This document shows, piece after piece, positions 8,502 through 16,718 of a stretch of 64,000 nucleotides of DNA. Position numbers and translations under genes: made by a program. Under the pieces are notes generated by a model. It worked only from the letters and a program-made list of their open reading frames with translations. It searched no databases and had not been told where the DNA came from. How positions within the stretch are numbered: position 1 is the first letter of the stretch; every line of letters starts with the position of its first letter. The stretch is from Mesoterricola silvestris (lineage in GTDB: Bacteria; Acidobacteriota; Holophagae; Holophagales; Holophagaceae), in NCBI RefSeq assembly GCF_030295405.1, contig NZ_AP027080.1:1550001-1614000 (forward strand), read 5' to 3'.

Positions 8502-8604
8502 TTCCGATACACGCCGTCTCTTTAACCCTAAGTCCAACGGGACGATCATTACTTGGATTGAAGCTGGTGTTCCTATCCACGTGCCGCCTGCCTTGGAGGC
8601 ATGT

Positions 8605-8759
8605 TCATCCCCTTCATCCCGTTCATCTGATTCATCCCTGTTCCCGCAGGGCCAGCGATGAGTTGGGGCGGCGCGTCGTGGATCCGCATGCGCCGACCCA
8701 TCCCAGTTCTGGCCCTGCGGGAACAGGGATGAATCGGATGAACAGGATGAAGGGGATGA
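8605..8759. repeat. Palindromic intergenic repeat, GGATGAA family, copy 1
   Basis: Lies in the 294-bp gap between rarA and the ankyrin gene; I see no gene there. Arms of 51 bp (8605-8655 and 8709-8759) are inverted copies with 2 mismatches. Each arm is built of 9-bp steps such as GGATGAACA and GGATGAAGG, ending in GTTCCCGCAGGGCCAG. The core keeps CCGACCC (8693-8699) and is itself partly symmetric. Near-identical arms and core recur at 60154-60307; degenerate relatives are at 24072-24218, 46553-46671 and 52196-52259. No open frame of note; peptide readings such as MNRMNRMKGM are artefacts of the 9-bp steps. Confidence 0.85.
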
Positions 8760-8795
8760 GCTGTCGAACTCAGGTTGTTCCCGGCTGTGGAATGA

Positions 8796-11078
8796 CTATC
8801 TGATGGCTTCGTTTTTCCGTTCGGCGGGGGGACGCTCGAAACGGGACAGGAGGTCCGTGAGCTGGTACTTCCGGGCCAGGCCCAGGGGCGATTCGCCGGC
8901 GGCGTCCCGGAGGCCGGGGTCGGCGCCGGCGTCCAGGAGGGCCTGGATGATGGCGTCCAGGTCCCCGCGGGGATCCCGGGATTCGCGCCATTCCGTCACG
9001 GCCACCAGGAGGGGGGTGCGGCCCAGGTTGTCCGTGAGGTTCACCTTCGCCCCCGCGCGCAGCGCCCGCCGGCACAGGTCCAGGTCGTACCGCAGGGCGG
9101 CCCAGTGGAGGATGCGCTCCCCCTCGCCGCCCGAGGCCGTGGAGGGGTCGAGGCCGTGGTCCAGCCAGAAGCGGACCCATTCCGGGAAGTCGGACCATTC
9201 GGGGTTGAACCCGAACATGGCTTCCTTGACCTGCGGCGGGAGGGCGCGCACGGAGGGGATGGGGTACCAGGGCGGGTCCAGGTTCTCCTCCGGGTGCCTG
9301 TAGAGGGCCTCCGCCAGCAGATCGTAGGCCGCCGGGTCCACCGGGACGGATTTCTCCACCAGCAGCGGCACCTTGGCGCGCAGATCCGCCGAACCGGAGC
9401 GCAGGATCGCGTGGATGGCGGCCAGGGCCATCCTGGAGGCGCCCAGGTCCATGGCATAGAGTTCCCAGGGCGCCTCCAGCCTGGGCTTGCCCTGGAGGCC
9501 GCGGGCCCAGGCCCTCAGGAGGGGGTAGGCCCCCGGGATCTCCATGCGGGCCACCCACGCGGCCGGACCATCGTCCTCGGCCAGGGACCGCAGGGCGTAG
9601 TGCCCCGGCCAGAACTCCCAGGCGAAGGCGGCCTCCCCGTCCAGGGTGAAGACCAGGGACCGGAAGAACGGGTTCCCCCGCGCGCCCCCGGTCTCCTTCA
9701 CGGCCAGGACCCGGTCCTTCTGGGAAACCAGCTCGCAGAGGCGCTGGACCTTGCCCAGGGCCGCATGCCTCCAGAGGGCCAGCTCCCGGTCCAGGTGCGG
9801 CGCCTTGCTTTCCGGCCAGGGGAGGTTCAGGACGGGGTCGGGAATGAGGTGGGCGACGAGGTTCAGGAGGTTCTCCGGCCCCCGCTCCACCCCCCGGAGG
9901 TTGTGGGTGCGGTCCCGGTAGGCCACCGGAAGGGGATCCCCGGGGAGGTTCACCTGGGAGACGATGGCGCTCCAGGCGTCCCGGGCCTTCTGGGAGGCCT
10001 GGTCCTGGATCCGGGGAAAGCTGTGGTAGAAGCCCTGGATTTCCAAGAGCTTTTCGATCCCGTCCGGCGGGAAGCGCTGGAGGAGGGCCTGGAAGCGGGC
10101 CTCGGAAAAGACGCCCCGCCGGGTGAAGGCGATGTTGAAGAAGTTGCGCAGGCTGGTTTCGCCGCAATCCGGGTAGGAGGCCCCGTGGTGCCCGGCCATG
10201 CCGTAGCTGAGCAATTCCGGAAGGGGGCCCTGGGCATTGTGGGCGTCCAGGAACAGGGCGATCTCGCCGGGGGGGACGGAGGTGGGTAGGCCCGCGGCCT
10301 GCTCATCCAGGCGCCGCAGGAACCCCGGCAGCTGGCTGTCCATGAACGGCGGGTCCACCGCGCGGAAGGCGGGCGGGGCCGGACCCAGGAGCAGGTGGGG
10401 CATGAAGGCGCGGTACAGCTCCCCCGCTTCGTCCGCCACCTTCCAGGCATAGCCCAGCAGCGCCAGTTCCACGATGCGGGGCGGGTAGGCGCGGCCCCCG
10501 TCGGCGACCTCCTGCTGCACGGCCCGGGCGAGCATCGAGGCGAAATCGCCCAGGATGCGGTCGTGGCCGGATCCCGGAACCCCCGTGGGCTCCAGGATCC
10601 GCACCGCGTCCCGGCCCAGTTCCTCCACCGCCCGGGAAGGGACCTCCCCCATGCGGGCCTTCCGGACCGTGATGGCCTCCAGCAGGACCAGGATCCGCCG
10701 CAACCCCTCCTCGCGGTTCCGGGAAAGGTTCCCGATGGGATCCTTGGTGCGCTGGTTCGGGACGAAATTGACCCCATCCGGGGAAGGGAAGAGGTACTGG
10801 ATCACCCCCGCCACCGGATCCTGGGGGTGGTCCCGGTCCCCCGGGAGGCCGGGGTGCCGGGGCAGCCCCGTCCGGGGTTCGGGCCCGTAGGCCCCGAAGA
10901 ACCGCAGGTTCCGCAGGATCCCGGACCTGGCTACGACCATGCCCCAGAGGGGGGAGAGCTCCCGGTGGCCGGGATCCGTCTGCTCATAAAGCCCCGCCGC
11001 CTGCTCCACGGGGATCTCCGCGGAAAGGACCAGGCAGAGGGACGCGGCGAGGAGGGCGGGGAGGCGGCGGGAGGGCAC
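8796..11078 (-). CDS. Large secreted protein with C-terminal ankyrin repeats, function unknown
   Basis: 760 residues. The N-terminus (RRLPALLAASLCLVLSA) is a signal peptide, so the protein is exported. The central 600 residues match no family I recognise; a notable block near residue 303 is YPDCGETSLRNFFNIAF, in which Asp-Cys-Gly-Glu and the following amphipathic helix look conserved-motif-like. The last 120 residues hold about three ankyrin-type repeats: ERILHWAALRYDLDLCRRALRAGAKVNLTDNLGRTPLLVAV and ALLDAGADPGLRDAAGESPLGLARK. Translation starts at GTG with GGAG 6 nt upstream; AT-rich DNA (11090-11105) just upstream may hold the promoter. It could be a secreted interaction protein or toxin-like effector; this is inference. 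Confidence 0.75.
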   Translation of the reverse strand: MPSRRLPALLAASLCLVLSAEIPVEQAAGLYEQTDPGHRELSPLWGMVVARSGILRNLRFFGAYGPEPRTGLPRHPGLPGDRDHPQDPVAGVIQYLFPSPDGVNFVPNQRTKDPIGNLSRNREEGLRRILVLLEAITVRKARMGEVPSRAVEELGRDAVRILEPTGVPGSGHDRILGDFASMLARAVQQEVADGGRAYPPRIVELALLGYAWKVADEAGELYRAFMPHLLLGPAPPAFRAVDPPFMDSQLPGFLRRLDEQAAGLPTSVPPGEIALFLDAHNAQGPLPELLSYGMAGHHGASYPDCGETSLRNFFNIAFTRRGVFSEARFQALLQRFPPDGIEKLLEIQGFYHSFPRIQDQASQKARDAWSAIVSQVNLPGDPLPVAYRDRTHNLRGVERGPENLLNLVAHLIPDPVLNLPWPESKAPHLDRELALWRHAALGKVQRLCELVSQKDRVLAVKETGGARGNPFFRSLVFTLDGEAAFAWEFWPGHYALRSLAEDDGPAAWVARMEIPGAYPLLRAWARGLQGKPRLEAPWELYAMDLGASRMALAAIHAILRSGSADLRAKVPLLVEKSVPVDPAAYDLLAEALYRHPEENLDPPWYPIPSVRALPPQVKEAMFGFNPEWSDFPEWVRFWLDHGLDPSTASGGEGERILHWAALRYDLDLCRRALRAGAKVNLTDNLGRTPLLVAVTEWRESRDPRGDLDAIIQALLDAGADPGLRDAAGESPLGLARKYQLTDLLSRFERPPAERKNEAIR

Positions 11079-11128
11079 GGGGGGCTCCGGATTAATAAAT
11101 AATTACTGCTCCGGGCCGACCCGAGGTT

Positions 11129-11290
11129 TCAGGTGGATCGTCCCCCCGGCCGGGCATTGGGCCCGTCCTGGAGGTAGGCGCACCCTTCGCGGTACGCCCT
11201 TGGGCAGAACAAATTGCGCTCGCAGGCACCGCAAATGCTCGCGATGTACTCCTGCCGGGCGGTGAGGGGTGGGTGGGGAGGTTCGCTCAT
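11129..11290 (-). CDS. Small four-cysteine protein
   Basis: 53-residue hypothetical protein, MSEPPHPPLTARQEYIASIC followed by GACERNLFCP and a final cysteine in REGCAYL. Four cysteines spaced C-x2-C-x5-C-x8-C within 18 residues suggest a small metal or Fe-S site. Composition (Tyr, Ile, Asn, Phe) is unlike random translation of GC-rich DNA, which supports a real gene. The ribosome-binding site is weak (GAAAG). An in-frame extension upstream to 11407 exists but has poor composition and enters the promoter region, so the internal ATG at 11290 was chosen. It lies 50 nt upstream of the ankyrin gene on the same strand. Confidence 0.45.
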   Translation of the reverse strand: MSEPPHPPLTARQEYIASICGACERNLFCPRAYREGCAYLQDGPNARPGGRST

Positions 11291-11430
11291 CGGGGGCTTT
11301 CGGCGATTGCGTTTGAAATTTTCAAGCTGAAGCCCAATTCCAACACGGACGGCCGGGTGAAGTCCGCGCTTATTTATTCCCCTCAGGGAAGTTGTTACCA
11401 AGATCACGGGGTGTCCAGGGCGGATCGGGA

Positions 11431-11600
11431 TAACGGGGGAAAAAATGAAACGCTGGGGCGCAGAGGGCTCGCTGGGGCGCTGGGAAAAGAAGGAAAAGCA
11501 AGGTGATGCCTAGCGGCAGGTCGGGGAGGCCGGAGGGTTTTCTTTTCCCAGCGCCCCAGCGAGCCCTCTGCGCCCCAGCGTTTTTATTTTTCCCCCGGTT
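11431..11600. repeat. Long perfect inverted repeat, CTCTGCG family, copy 1
   Basis: Within the roughly 400-bp gap between the small cysteine protein and pirin. Arms 11448-11490 and 11541-11583 are perfect 43-bp inverted copies (CGCTGGGGCGCAGAGGGCTC...), flanked by imperfect extensions with GGGGGAAAAA, giving a total of about 170 bp with a 50-nt spacer. The arm itself repeats GCTGGGGCGC. The same arm pattern (CGCTGxGGxGCAGAGGxCTCGC) recurs at 53706-53756, so it is a dispersed family. The transcript would fold into a very stable hairpin. No gene is evident inside. Confidence 0.8.
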
Positions 11601-11628
11601 TTCCACGGCTTGGGGTCCAAGCCGGGCC

Positions 11629-11658
11629 AACCCCACGATTCAAAGGAATCGCGGGGTT
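11629..11658 (-). terminator. Hairpin downstream of pirin gene
   Basis: AACCCC-A-CGATTC (11629-11641) pairs with GAATCG-C-GGGGTT (11646-11658) around an AAAG loop, with one mismatch. It lies 39 nt beyond the stop of the leftward pirin gene. There is no T-run, so it may slow or protect rather than fully terminate transcripts. Confidence 0.4.
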
Positions 11659-11696
11659 GTGCCGGCGCTCCCTGGGGGGCATGCCGATCCCGACCT

Positions 11697-12398
11697 CTAC
11701 GCCAGGTCGAACACCATCACTTCGCCCCCCGCCTCGCCCCCGAGAAGGCGCAGGCCGGTCTCCCCGGTCACCGCGGCGCCGTCCCCGGCGGCCAGGGCGA
11801 CGCCGTCCAGGTCCACGGCTCCCGAGGCCACCTGCACCCAGGCCGCGCGTCCCGGCCGCAGGGCCAGGCTCCGTTCCGTTCCGGGTTCCAGCACCGCCGT
11901 CCACAGATCCACGTCCTGGTTCCAGTGCAGGGACCCCTCCCGGCCGCCCCGGCTGGCCAGGAGCGTGAGGCGGCTGCGCCGGTCCTCCAGGGGGAAGGCC
12001 TTCTCCTCGTAGCCCGGGGCCAGGCCGGCCCGTTCGGGCAGGACCCAGATCTGGAGGAAGTGCACGGGCTCGGTGTCCGAACCGTTGAATTCGCTGTGGC
12101 GGATGCCCCGTCCGGCGGTCATGCGCTGGGCGGTGCCGGGCGGCAGGGCATGGCGGCCGCCGGTGCTGTCCTCGTGGGCCAGGGCGCCCGAAAGCACCCA
12201 GGTGAGGATCTCCATGTCCCGGTGCCCGTGGGTGCCGAAGCCCTGGCCGGGCTCCACCCGGTCCTCGTTCAGGACCCGCAGGGCCCGGAACTGCTCGTGG
12301 GCGGGGTCCTGGTAGTCGCCGAAGGAGAAGCTGTGCGAGGTGTCCAGCCAGCCGAAATTGAAGTGCCCGCGTTCCTTTGCCGGTCTCAGGGTGATCAT
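11697..12398 (-). CDS. Pirin family protein (quercetinase-like cupin)
   Basis: 233-residue cytoplasmic bicupin. The N-terminal cupin has the pirin metal site: GFGTHGHRDMEILTWVLSGALAHED (His-x-His then Glu) and the later GIRHSEFN histidine. The C-terminal cupin is less conserved, as in YhhW-type pirins. Some members cleave quercetin with an Fe or Ni ion; others act as redox sensors, so the substrate is open. The start is firm: AAGGAGGTCCC precedes the ATG. A sigma70-like promoter with a 12-bp palindrome between its two boxes lies upstream (separate entry), which suggests repression and induction by a ligand or oxidant. Confidence 0.92.
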   Translation of the reverse strand: MITLRPAKERGHFNFGWLDTSHSFSFGDYQDPAHEQFRALRVLNEDRVEPGQGFGTHGHRDMEILTWVLSGALAHEDSTGGRHALPPGTAQRMTAGRGIRHSEFNGSDTEPVHFLQIWVLPERAGLAPGYEEKAFPLEDRRSRLTLLASRGGREGSLHWNQDVDLWTAVLEPGTERSLALRPGRAAWVQVASGAVDLDGVALAAGDGAAVTGETGLRLLGGEAGGEVMVFDLA

Positions 12399-12417
12399 GG
12401 GACCTCCTTCCGGGACC

Positions 12418-12445
12418 AGTATACATGTTTAAACATCTATTTCAA
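12418..12445 (-). promoter_or_regulatory. Pirin promoter with palindromic operator in the spacer
   Basis: Read leftwards: -35 TTGAAA (12445-12440), a 16-bp spacer, -10 TATACT (12423-12418), then AAGGAGG and the pirin ATG. The spacer contains the perfect 12-bp palindrome ATGTTTAAACAT (12425-12436). A dimeric repressor bound there would block both promoter boxes. MarR/DUF24-type regulators commonly control pirin-like genes and use AT-rich palindromes, but no such regulator gene is in this window. Promoter and palindrome are seen; the regulator class is inferred. Confidence 0.65.
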
Positions 12446-12518
12446 GGACCGGCCCCCGAGTTCGCTGGCAGGGGCTTGACGCGGGGACTATGTTGGAGGT
12501 GTCTCCAGGAGATGCCAC

Positions 12519-12947
12519 ATGATCCATCGGGTGATCGTCGGAGTGGATTTCTCGGATGCCTCCCGGGCCGCCCTGGCCAAGGCCGCCGCCTGGGCCCGCA
12601 CCTTCGGGGCTCCCCTGGTGGCGGTGCACGTGCTGCAGCCGCCGGCGCCCATGCTGCCCGAGGCGCAGATCGCCCTGCCGGACCCGGCCTGGCTCCAGTC
12701 CATGGAAGCCCACGCCCGGGACCACCTGGGGCAGTGGGTGGGCGATCTCCCGGGCACGGCCCTGGAGGTGAAGTGGGGCAGCCCCGCCGAGGAACTGGTG
12801 GCCCTGGCCGACGCGGATTCGCTGCTGGTGGTGGCCCAGGTGGGGCATTCGGGCATCGAGCGGCTCCTGTTCGGATCCACCGCGGCCCGCGTCGTCAAGC
12901 ACGCCCCCTGCGACGTGCTGGTGGTGAGGCAGGGGAAGGTCCGGTGA
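12519..12947 (+). CDS. Universal stress protein (UspA family)
   Basis: 142-residue cytoplasmic protein. It begins IHRVIVGVDFSDASRAALAKAAAWA, the usual UspA strand-helix opening, and ends with HSGIERLLFGSTAARVVKHAPCDVLVVR, which contains the G-x2-x9-GS/T ATP-loop pattern typical of ATP-binding members (GIERLLFGST). Length is that of a single-domain Usp. AGGAG lies 7 nt before the ATG. Divergent from pirin across about 120 bp, and its stop overlaps the start of the next gene in TGATG, so it leads a tightly coupled cluster with the dehydrogenase. Usp proteins support survival under stress or starvation. Confidence 0.92.
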   Translation: MIHRVIVGVDFSDASRAALAKAAAWARTFGAPLVAVHVLQPPAPMLPEAQIALPDPAWLQSMEAHARDHLGQWVGDLPGTALEVKWGSPAEELVALADADSLLVVAQVGHSGIERLLFGSTAARVVKHAPCDVLVVRQGKVR

Positions 12948-13606
12948 TGCGGGCCCTGGTCACCGGGGGCAACCGCGGCATCGGCCTCGCCACGGCCCAG
13001 GGGCTGGCCTCCCGGGGGCTGGAGGTGGTGCTGGGATGCCGGGACGTGGCCGGGGGCGAGGCCGCCGCGGCCGGGATCCCCGGGGCCACCTGCCTGCCCC
13101 TGGATCTGGCGGATGGGGTCTCCGTGGCCCGGGCCCTGGCGGCCCTGGGGCCCGTGGACGTGCTGGTGAACAACGCCGGGGTGTGCCCCGAGGGCAAGGT
13201 GCTGGAGGTGGCTCCGGAGGTGGTGCGCCAGGCCTTCGAGGCGCACGTCTTCGGGCCCCTGGCCCTCATCCGGGGGGTGCTGCCGGGGATGCTGGCCCGG
13301 GGCTACGGGCGCATCGTGAACCTGAGCTCGGGCTGGGGCTCCTTCGGCGAGGGCCTCTCGGGCCCCTTCGCCTATTCCGTCTCCAAGGCGGCCCTGGACG
13401 CCCTCACCCTCTCCATCGGCCGGGAGCTTTCCGGGGACGTGAAGATCAACGCCTGCTGCCCGGGATGGGTGGCCACGCGCATGGGCGGCCCCGGGGCGAC
13501 GCGGACCCCGGAGCAGGGCGCCGACACCCCCATCTGGCTGGCCACGCTGCCCCCGGACGGGCCCAACGGGGGCTTTTTCCGGAACCGCGAGCCCATCCCC
13601 TGGTAG
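12947..13606 (+). CDS. Short-chain dehydrogenase/reductase
   Basis: 219-residue Rossmann enzyme. Cofactor motif TGGNRGIG (residues 6-13), adenine-site DL in LPLDLADG, NNAG (about 75-78), catalytic Ser in NLSSGWG and the YxxxK pair in YSVSK (about 147-151). An Arg at the end of strand 2 (GCRD) favours NADP(H). The tail GGFFRNREPIPW is typical of carbonyl-reductase-like members. Substrate unknown. The ATG shares one base with the Usp stop codon (TGATG), pointing to translational coupling and a linked stress role. Confidence 0.92.
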   Translation: MRALVTGGNRGIGLATAQGLASRGLEVVLGCRDVAGGEAAAAGIPGATCLPLDLADGVSVARALAALGPVDVLVNNAGVCPEGKVLEVAPEVVRQAFEAHVFGPLALIRGVLPGMLARGYGRIVNLSSGWGSFGEGLSGPFAYSVSKAALDALTLSIGRELSGDVKINACCPGWVATRMGGPGATRTPEQGADTPIWLATLPPDGPNGGFFRNREPIPW

Positions 13607-13638
13607 CCCCGGCCGGGCAAGTAAGGCACCATTTCAGG

Positions 13639-15039
13639 ATGTCCCCACAGGCCCTCTCCGATACGACCCCCTCCAGGCGCTGCGACTGGCTCGACCTCAT
13701 CCGGGGGTGGGCCGTGATCGTGATGATCGAGGTCCACTGCGTGAACGTGTGGCTCCACAAGGGGCTGATCCCGGACTGGCTCAACTACCTCAACGGCCTG
13801 GTGGCCCCCAGCTTCATCCTGGCCGCGGGCTACAGCCTGGCCCTCTCCACCTTCCGCCCCGACGGGACGATCCGGCCCTTCGGGCCCACCGCGAAGCGCC
13901 TGGGCTTCATCCTTGTCTGCGCCTACCTCCTCCACGCCCCGGGGCTGACCTTCGCGGAATGGACGGTGCTGGCCACCCCGCAGAAGTACCGGGAGCTCTT
14001 CAAGATCGACGTGCTCCAGTGCATCGTCTACTCCCTCCTGATCCTCCAGGGGCTGGCGCGGCTCATCCGCAGGCCCCTGGCCTACGCGGCGGTGGCCCTG
14101 GCCCTGGCCCTGGGTGTCACCCTGGCCGCGCCGCACCTGTGGCGCGCGGGGGTGGCCGACGGCCTCTGGATGCCCATTCGCGGCCTCGTGAACGGCAACA
14201 CGGACCGGGGGGTGACGGCCCTGTTCCCGCTGTTCCCGTGGTTCTCCTTCGCGGCCTTCGGATCGGTGCTGGGGGCCCTGTACCGCCACTACCGGGTGCT
14301 GCCCGTGGAGGGGCGGGCCCGCTGGAGCGAGGGGCGCTGGCTGGCGGTGCTGGCTGCGGCGGGGGTGGTGCTGGCGGCCTGGGGCACCTGGCAGTCCCGC
14401 ACCTGGCTCTGGAACGGGCCCTGGTCCACCTGGGAGATGGGCCGGCTCCACAACACGACCCTGCCCAGCGTCGCCCAGCGGGTGGGGGTGATCTGCATGG
14501 CGGGGGGCCTCCTGGGGTGGTTCGAAGCCGTGCGGGGGCGCTGGCCCGGGGCCAACGTCGTCATGGCCGCCTCCCGGGAATCGCTGCTGCTCTACCTCCT
14601 GCACCTCAACCTCATCTTCGGGCTGCTGCTGGCGGACCCCATCCGCCTGCGCACGGGGTGGGGCTGGTACCAGCTGGGCTGGACGGGCACCCTCGCCCTG
14701 ACGGCGGCCCTCATCGCCCTGAATCTGGCGGCCGGGGTGGCCTGGCAGAAGGTCCGGCTGGACCCCGCCCGCACCCGCCGCCTCCAGCGGAGGGCCCTCC
14801 TGGCCCTGGGCATCTGGTTCGTGGCGGGGGGGTGGGTCACCTACCACCACTTCCGCCGGAGCCCCGAACTGGCCACGGAGCCCTACGCCTTCCTCAAGGC
14901 CGCCCGGGCCCGCAAGGGCCTGCCCCCCACCCCCGACGGGCTCAGCCGCGATCCCCTGGAGGGCATCCGCGAGAAGGTCCGGCTCCACGGGAAGCTCACG
15001 CCCGAGGAAAAACGCCTGCTAGAATCGAAGGGTGATTGA
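13639..15039 (+). CDS. DUF1624/heparan-glucosaminide acetyltransferase-like membrane protein
   Basis: 466 residues with about 10 transmembrane helices. It opens with RCDWLDLIRGWAVIVMIEVHCVNVWL, the conserved R-x-D-x2-RG...H pattern of the DUF1624/acyltransferase-3 superfamily, whose His in helix 1 is the presumed catalytic residue. A later SRESLLLYLLHLNLIFG resembles the second conserved block. The last 70 residues are a soluble charged tail ending KLTPEEKRLLESKGD. The likely role is acyl transfer to an envelope polysaccharide or lipid; the acceptor is unknown. It starts 32 nt after the dehydrogenase and overlaps the next gene by 8 nt. Confidence 0.8.
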   Translation: MSPQALSDTTPSRRCDWLDLIRGWAVIVMIEVHCVNVWLHKGLIPDWLNYLNGLVAPSFILAAGYSLALSTFRPDGTIRPFGPTAKRLGFILVCAYLLHAPGLTFAEWTVLATPQKYRELFKIDVLQCIVYSLLILQGLARLIRRPLAYAAVALALALGVTLAAPHLWRAGVADGLWMPIRGLVNGNTDRGVTALFPLFPWFSFAAFGSVLGALYRHYRVLPVEGRARWSEGRWLAVLAAAGVVLAAWGTWQSRTWLWNGPWSTWEMGRLHNTTLPSVAQRVGVICMAGGLLGWFEAVRGRWPGANVVMAASRESLLLYLLHLNLIFGLLLADPIRLRTGWGWYQLGWTGTLALTAALIALNLAAGVAWQKVRLDPARTRRLQRRALLALGIWFVAGGWVTYHHFRRSPELATEPYAFLKAARARKGLPPTPDGLSRDPLEGIREKVRLHGKLTPEEKRLLESKGD

Positions 15040-16288
15040 ACCCCCAAGTACCGCCCCAGGGCCCTGGCTGGTCGCCCTTGCCGTTCTCGTCATCCTGTAC
15101 CGGGCCGTTCTGGCCGGACTCCTGGAAGCCTTCCACGCGCTGCCCTCCATCCAGCGCCGGCGCATGCTGGAGGGGGTGAACCTCCGCAACCGGCTCCTGG
15201 CGCGGCTCCTGGTGGATCCCCACCTGCTGGGCCTGGGCATCTCCCTTCTCAACCAGGCCCTCCTGGTGGTGCTCCTGGGCCTGGCCTGGCCCCTGCGCAC
15301 GGGGGTGCCGGGCGGGGCCTACGCGCTGGCCGTGGCGGCCCTGGCCTACATCTGGGCCCTGGACCTGGCCCTGCCCACCCTGGTGGTGGCCAGCGATCCC
15401 GGGGTTTGGATGGAGCGGCTCTTTCCCTGGTACGCCCCCGCGCACCGCCTCCTGGCCCCCCTGGTGGCGCCCCTGGCCCGGGTGGTGCAGCGCCAGCGCG
15501 CCGACCACGACCGCTCCCGGGTGGAGGAGGACGAGGAGGTGCCCGAGGAGGCCGTCACCGCCCTGCTGGAGGAGGGCGAGGCCGAAGGCATCCTGGAGGA
15601 GGAGGACCGGGAGCTCATCCGCAACGTGGTGGAATTCGGCGACACCGTCGTGCGCGAGGTCATGACGCCCCGAACGCTGGTCCAGGGCATCCCCCTCACG
15701 GCCACCTTCAAGGAGGCCTGGGGGGCCTTCCGGGCCAGCCGCCACTCCCGCATGCCGCTGTACGACGGCACCATCGACACCATCGTGGGGGTCCTGATCC
15801 TCAAGGACCTCATGCAGGTGGGCCGGGACACCTCCGTGGACCTCCACGCCCTGGCCAAGCCCCCCTGCTTCGTCCCCGAGAGCAAGAACATCCTGCAGCT
15901 CCTGCGGGAGATGCAGCGCAACCGCCAGCAGCTGGCGGTGGTGGTGGACGAGTTCGGCAGCGTCTCGGGCATCGTGAGCCTGGAGGACCTCCTGGAGGAG
16001 GTCTTCGGGGAGATCCACGACGAGCACGAGTTCCAGGCGGAGATCGTGGAGGTGGTCCCGGGCGAGTTCCTGGTGTCGGGCCAGGTGCACGTGGACGACC
16101 TGGAGGAGCGCACCGGCCTGGTCTACGAACGGGACGGCTTCGACACCCTGGGCGGCCTGATCATGGCCCGGCTGGGGCGGATCCCCGTGCCCCAGGAGGT
16201 GGTGGAGGTGGAGGGCGCCCGGCTCATCGTGCAGAAGATGGAGGGGCGCCGGATCCTCCAGGTGCTGGTGCAGCGTCAGGACAGGTAG
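15032..16288 (+). CDS. CBS-domain membrane protein, CorC/HlyC type
   Basis: 418 residues. Hydrophobic helices fill about 1-130, followed by an acidic linker (EEDEEVPEEAVTALLEEGEAEGILEEEDRELIRNVVEF) characteristic of CorC/CNNM proteins. A CBS pair follows, from DTVVREVMTPRTLV through LAVVVDEFGSVSGIVSLEDLLEEVFGEI, and then a C-terminal CorC_HlyC domain (SGQVHVDDLEERTGL). Family members take part in Mg2+ or Co2+ efflux. The membrane part is shorter and more divergent than the standard DUF21 domain. GTG start 15032 overlaps the preceding frame by 8 nt. Its 3' end overlaps the convergent receiver gene by 13 nt. Confidence 0.85.
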   Translation: MIEPPSTAPGPWLVALAVLVILYRAVLAGLLEAFHALPSIQRRRMLEGVNLRNRLLARLLVDPHLLGLGISLLNQALLVVLLGLAWPLRTGVPGGAYALAVAALAYIWALDLALPTLVVASDPGVWMERLFPWYAPAHRLLAPLVAPLARVVQRQRADHDRSRVEEDEEVPEEAVTALLEEGEAEGILEEEDRELIRNVVEFGDTVVREVMTPRTLVQGIPLTATFKEAWGAFRASRHSRMPLYDGTIDTIVGVLILKDLMQVGRDTSVDLHALAKPPCFVPESKNILQLLREMQRNRQQLAVVVDEFGSVSGIVSLEDLLEEVFGEIHDEHEFQAEIVEVVPGEFLVSGQVHVDDLEERTGLVYERDGFDTLGGLIMARLGRIPVPQEVVEVEGARLIVQKMEGRRILQVLVQRQDR

Positions 16289-16638
16289 GCCTTGATCTTG
16301 CCCAGGAGCCGGGCGAATTCCACGGGCTTGCTCTCGAAGTCGGTGCAGCCCGCGGCCATGGCCTTTTCCCGGTCGCTGGTCATGGCGTGGGCGGTGAGGG
16401 CGATGATGGGGATGTCCCGGGTGGTCTCGCCCGCGCGCAGGATCCGGGTGGCCTCGTAGCCGTCCAGCACGGGAAGGCTGATGTCCATGAGGACCAGGTC
16501 GGGCAGCGCGGACCGGGTGACGGCCACGGCCTCCTCGCCGTCCTCGGCGAAGATGACCTCGAACCCGCGGCGCGCCAGGAGCCGGGACAGGGAATCCCGG
16601 TTCATCTCGTTGTCTTCCACGAGCAGGATCTTCGGCAT
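16276..16638 (-). CDS. Stand-alone receiver protein (DivK/CheY-like)
   Basis: 120 residues, receiver only. Acidic pair in VEDNEMNRDSLSRLL, phospho-acceptor D52 in LVLMDISLPVLDG, Thr switch in ALTAHAM and Lys in SKPVEF. The ExNxMNR...D opening with MDISLPVLDG and ALTAHAM is typical of receivers that are partners of hybrid kinases or DivK-like diffusible regulators, rather than CheY proper. No kinase is adjacent. It is convergent with, and overlaps by 13 nt, the CBS/CorC gene, and is divergent from the GH113-like gene with 80 nt between starts. Confidence 0.9.
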   Translation of the reverse strand: MPKILLVEDNEMNRDSLSRLLARRGFEVIFAEDGEEAVAVTRSALPDLVLMDISLPVLDGYEATRILRAGETTRDIPIIALTAHAMTSDREKAMAAGCTDFESKPVEFARLLGKIKAYLS

Positions 16639-16718
16639 CGGACGGCCTCAGGCTATGGCCCCAGTTTACCAAGGAAATTCCCCCGGCCCCGACTTAAGCT
16701 GAAGGGGTCGGAGTTTGC

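Noticed and set aside
7122-8549. 475-codon minus-strand frame opposite rarA
   Set aside because: Antisense shadow of rarA, whose Walker and sensor motifs are intact.
8605-8759. Short-period repeats resembling a CRISPR array
   Set aside because: The 9-bp steps are far too short, there are no spacers, the unit is one large palindrome, and no cas genes are present.
8558-8803. Small peptides such as MNRMNRMKGM readable from the repeat elements
   Set aside because: They come from the 9-bp GGATGAAxx steps and recur wherever the element does; no ribosome-binding site or conserved start.
11448-11583. The long perfect inverted repeat as an insertion-sequence end pair
   Set aside because: The 50-nt spacer cannot encode a transposase and no target duplication flanks it; called a non-coding repeat instead.
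12470-12500. TTGACG...TATGTT as a promoter for the universal stress gene
   Set aside because: The spacing between the hexamers is only about 7 bp, far too short for sigma70.
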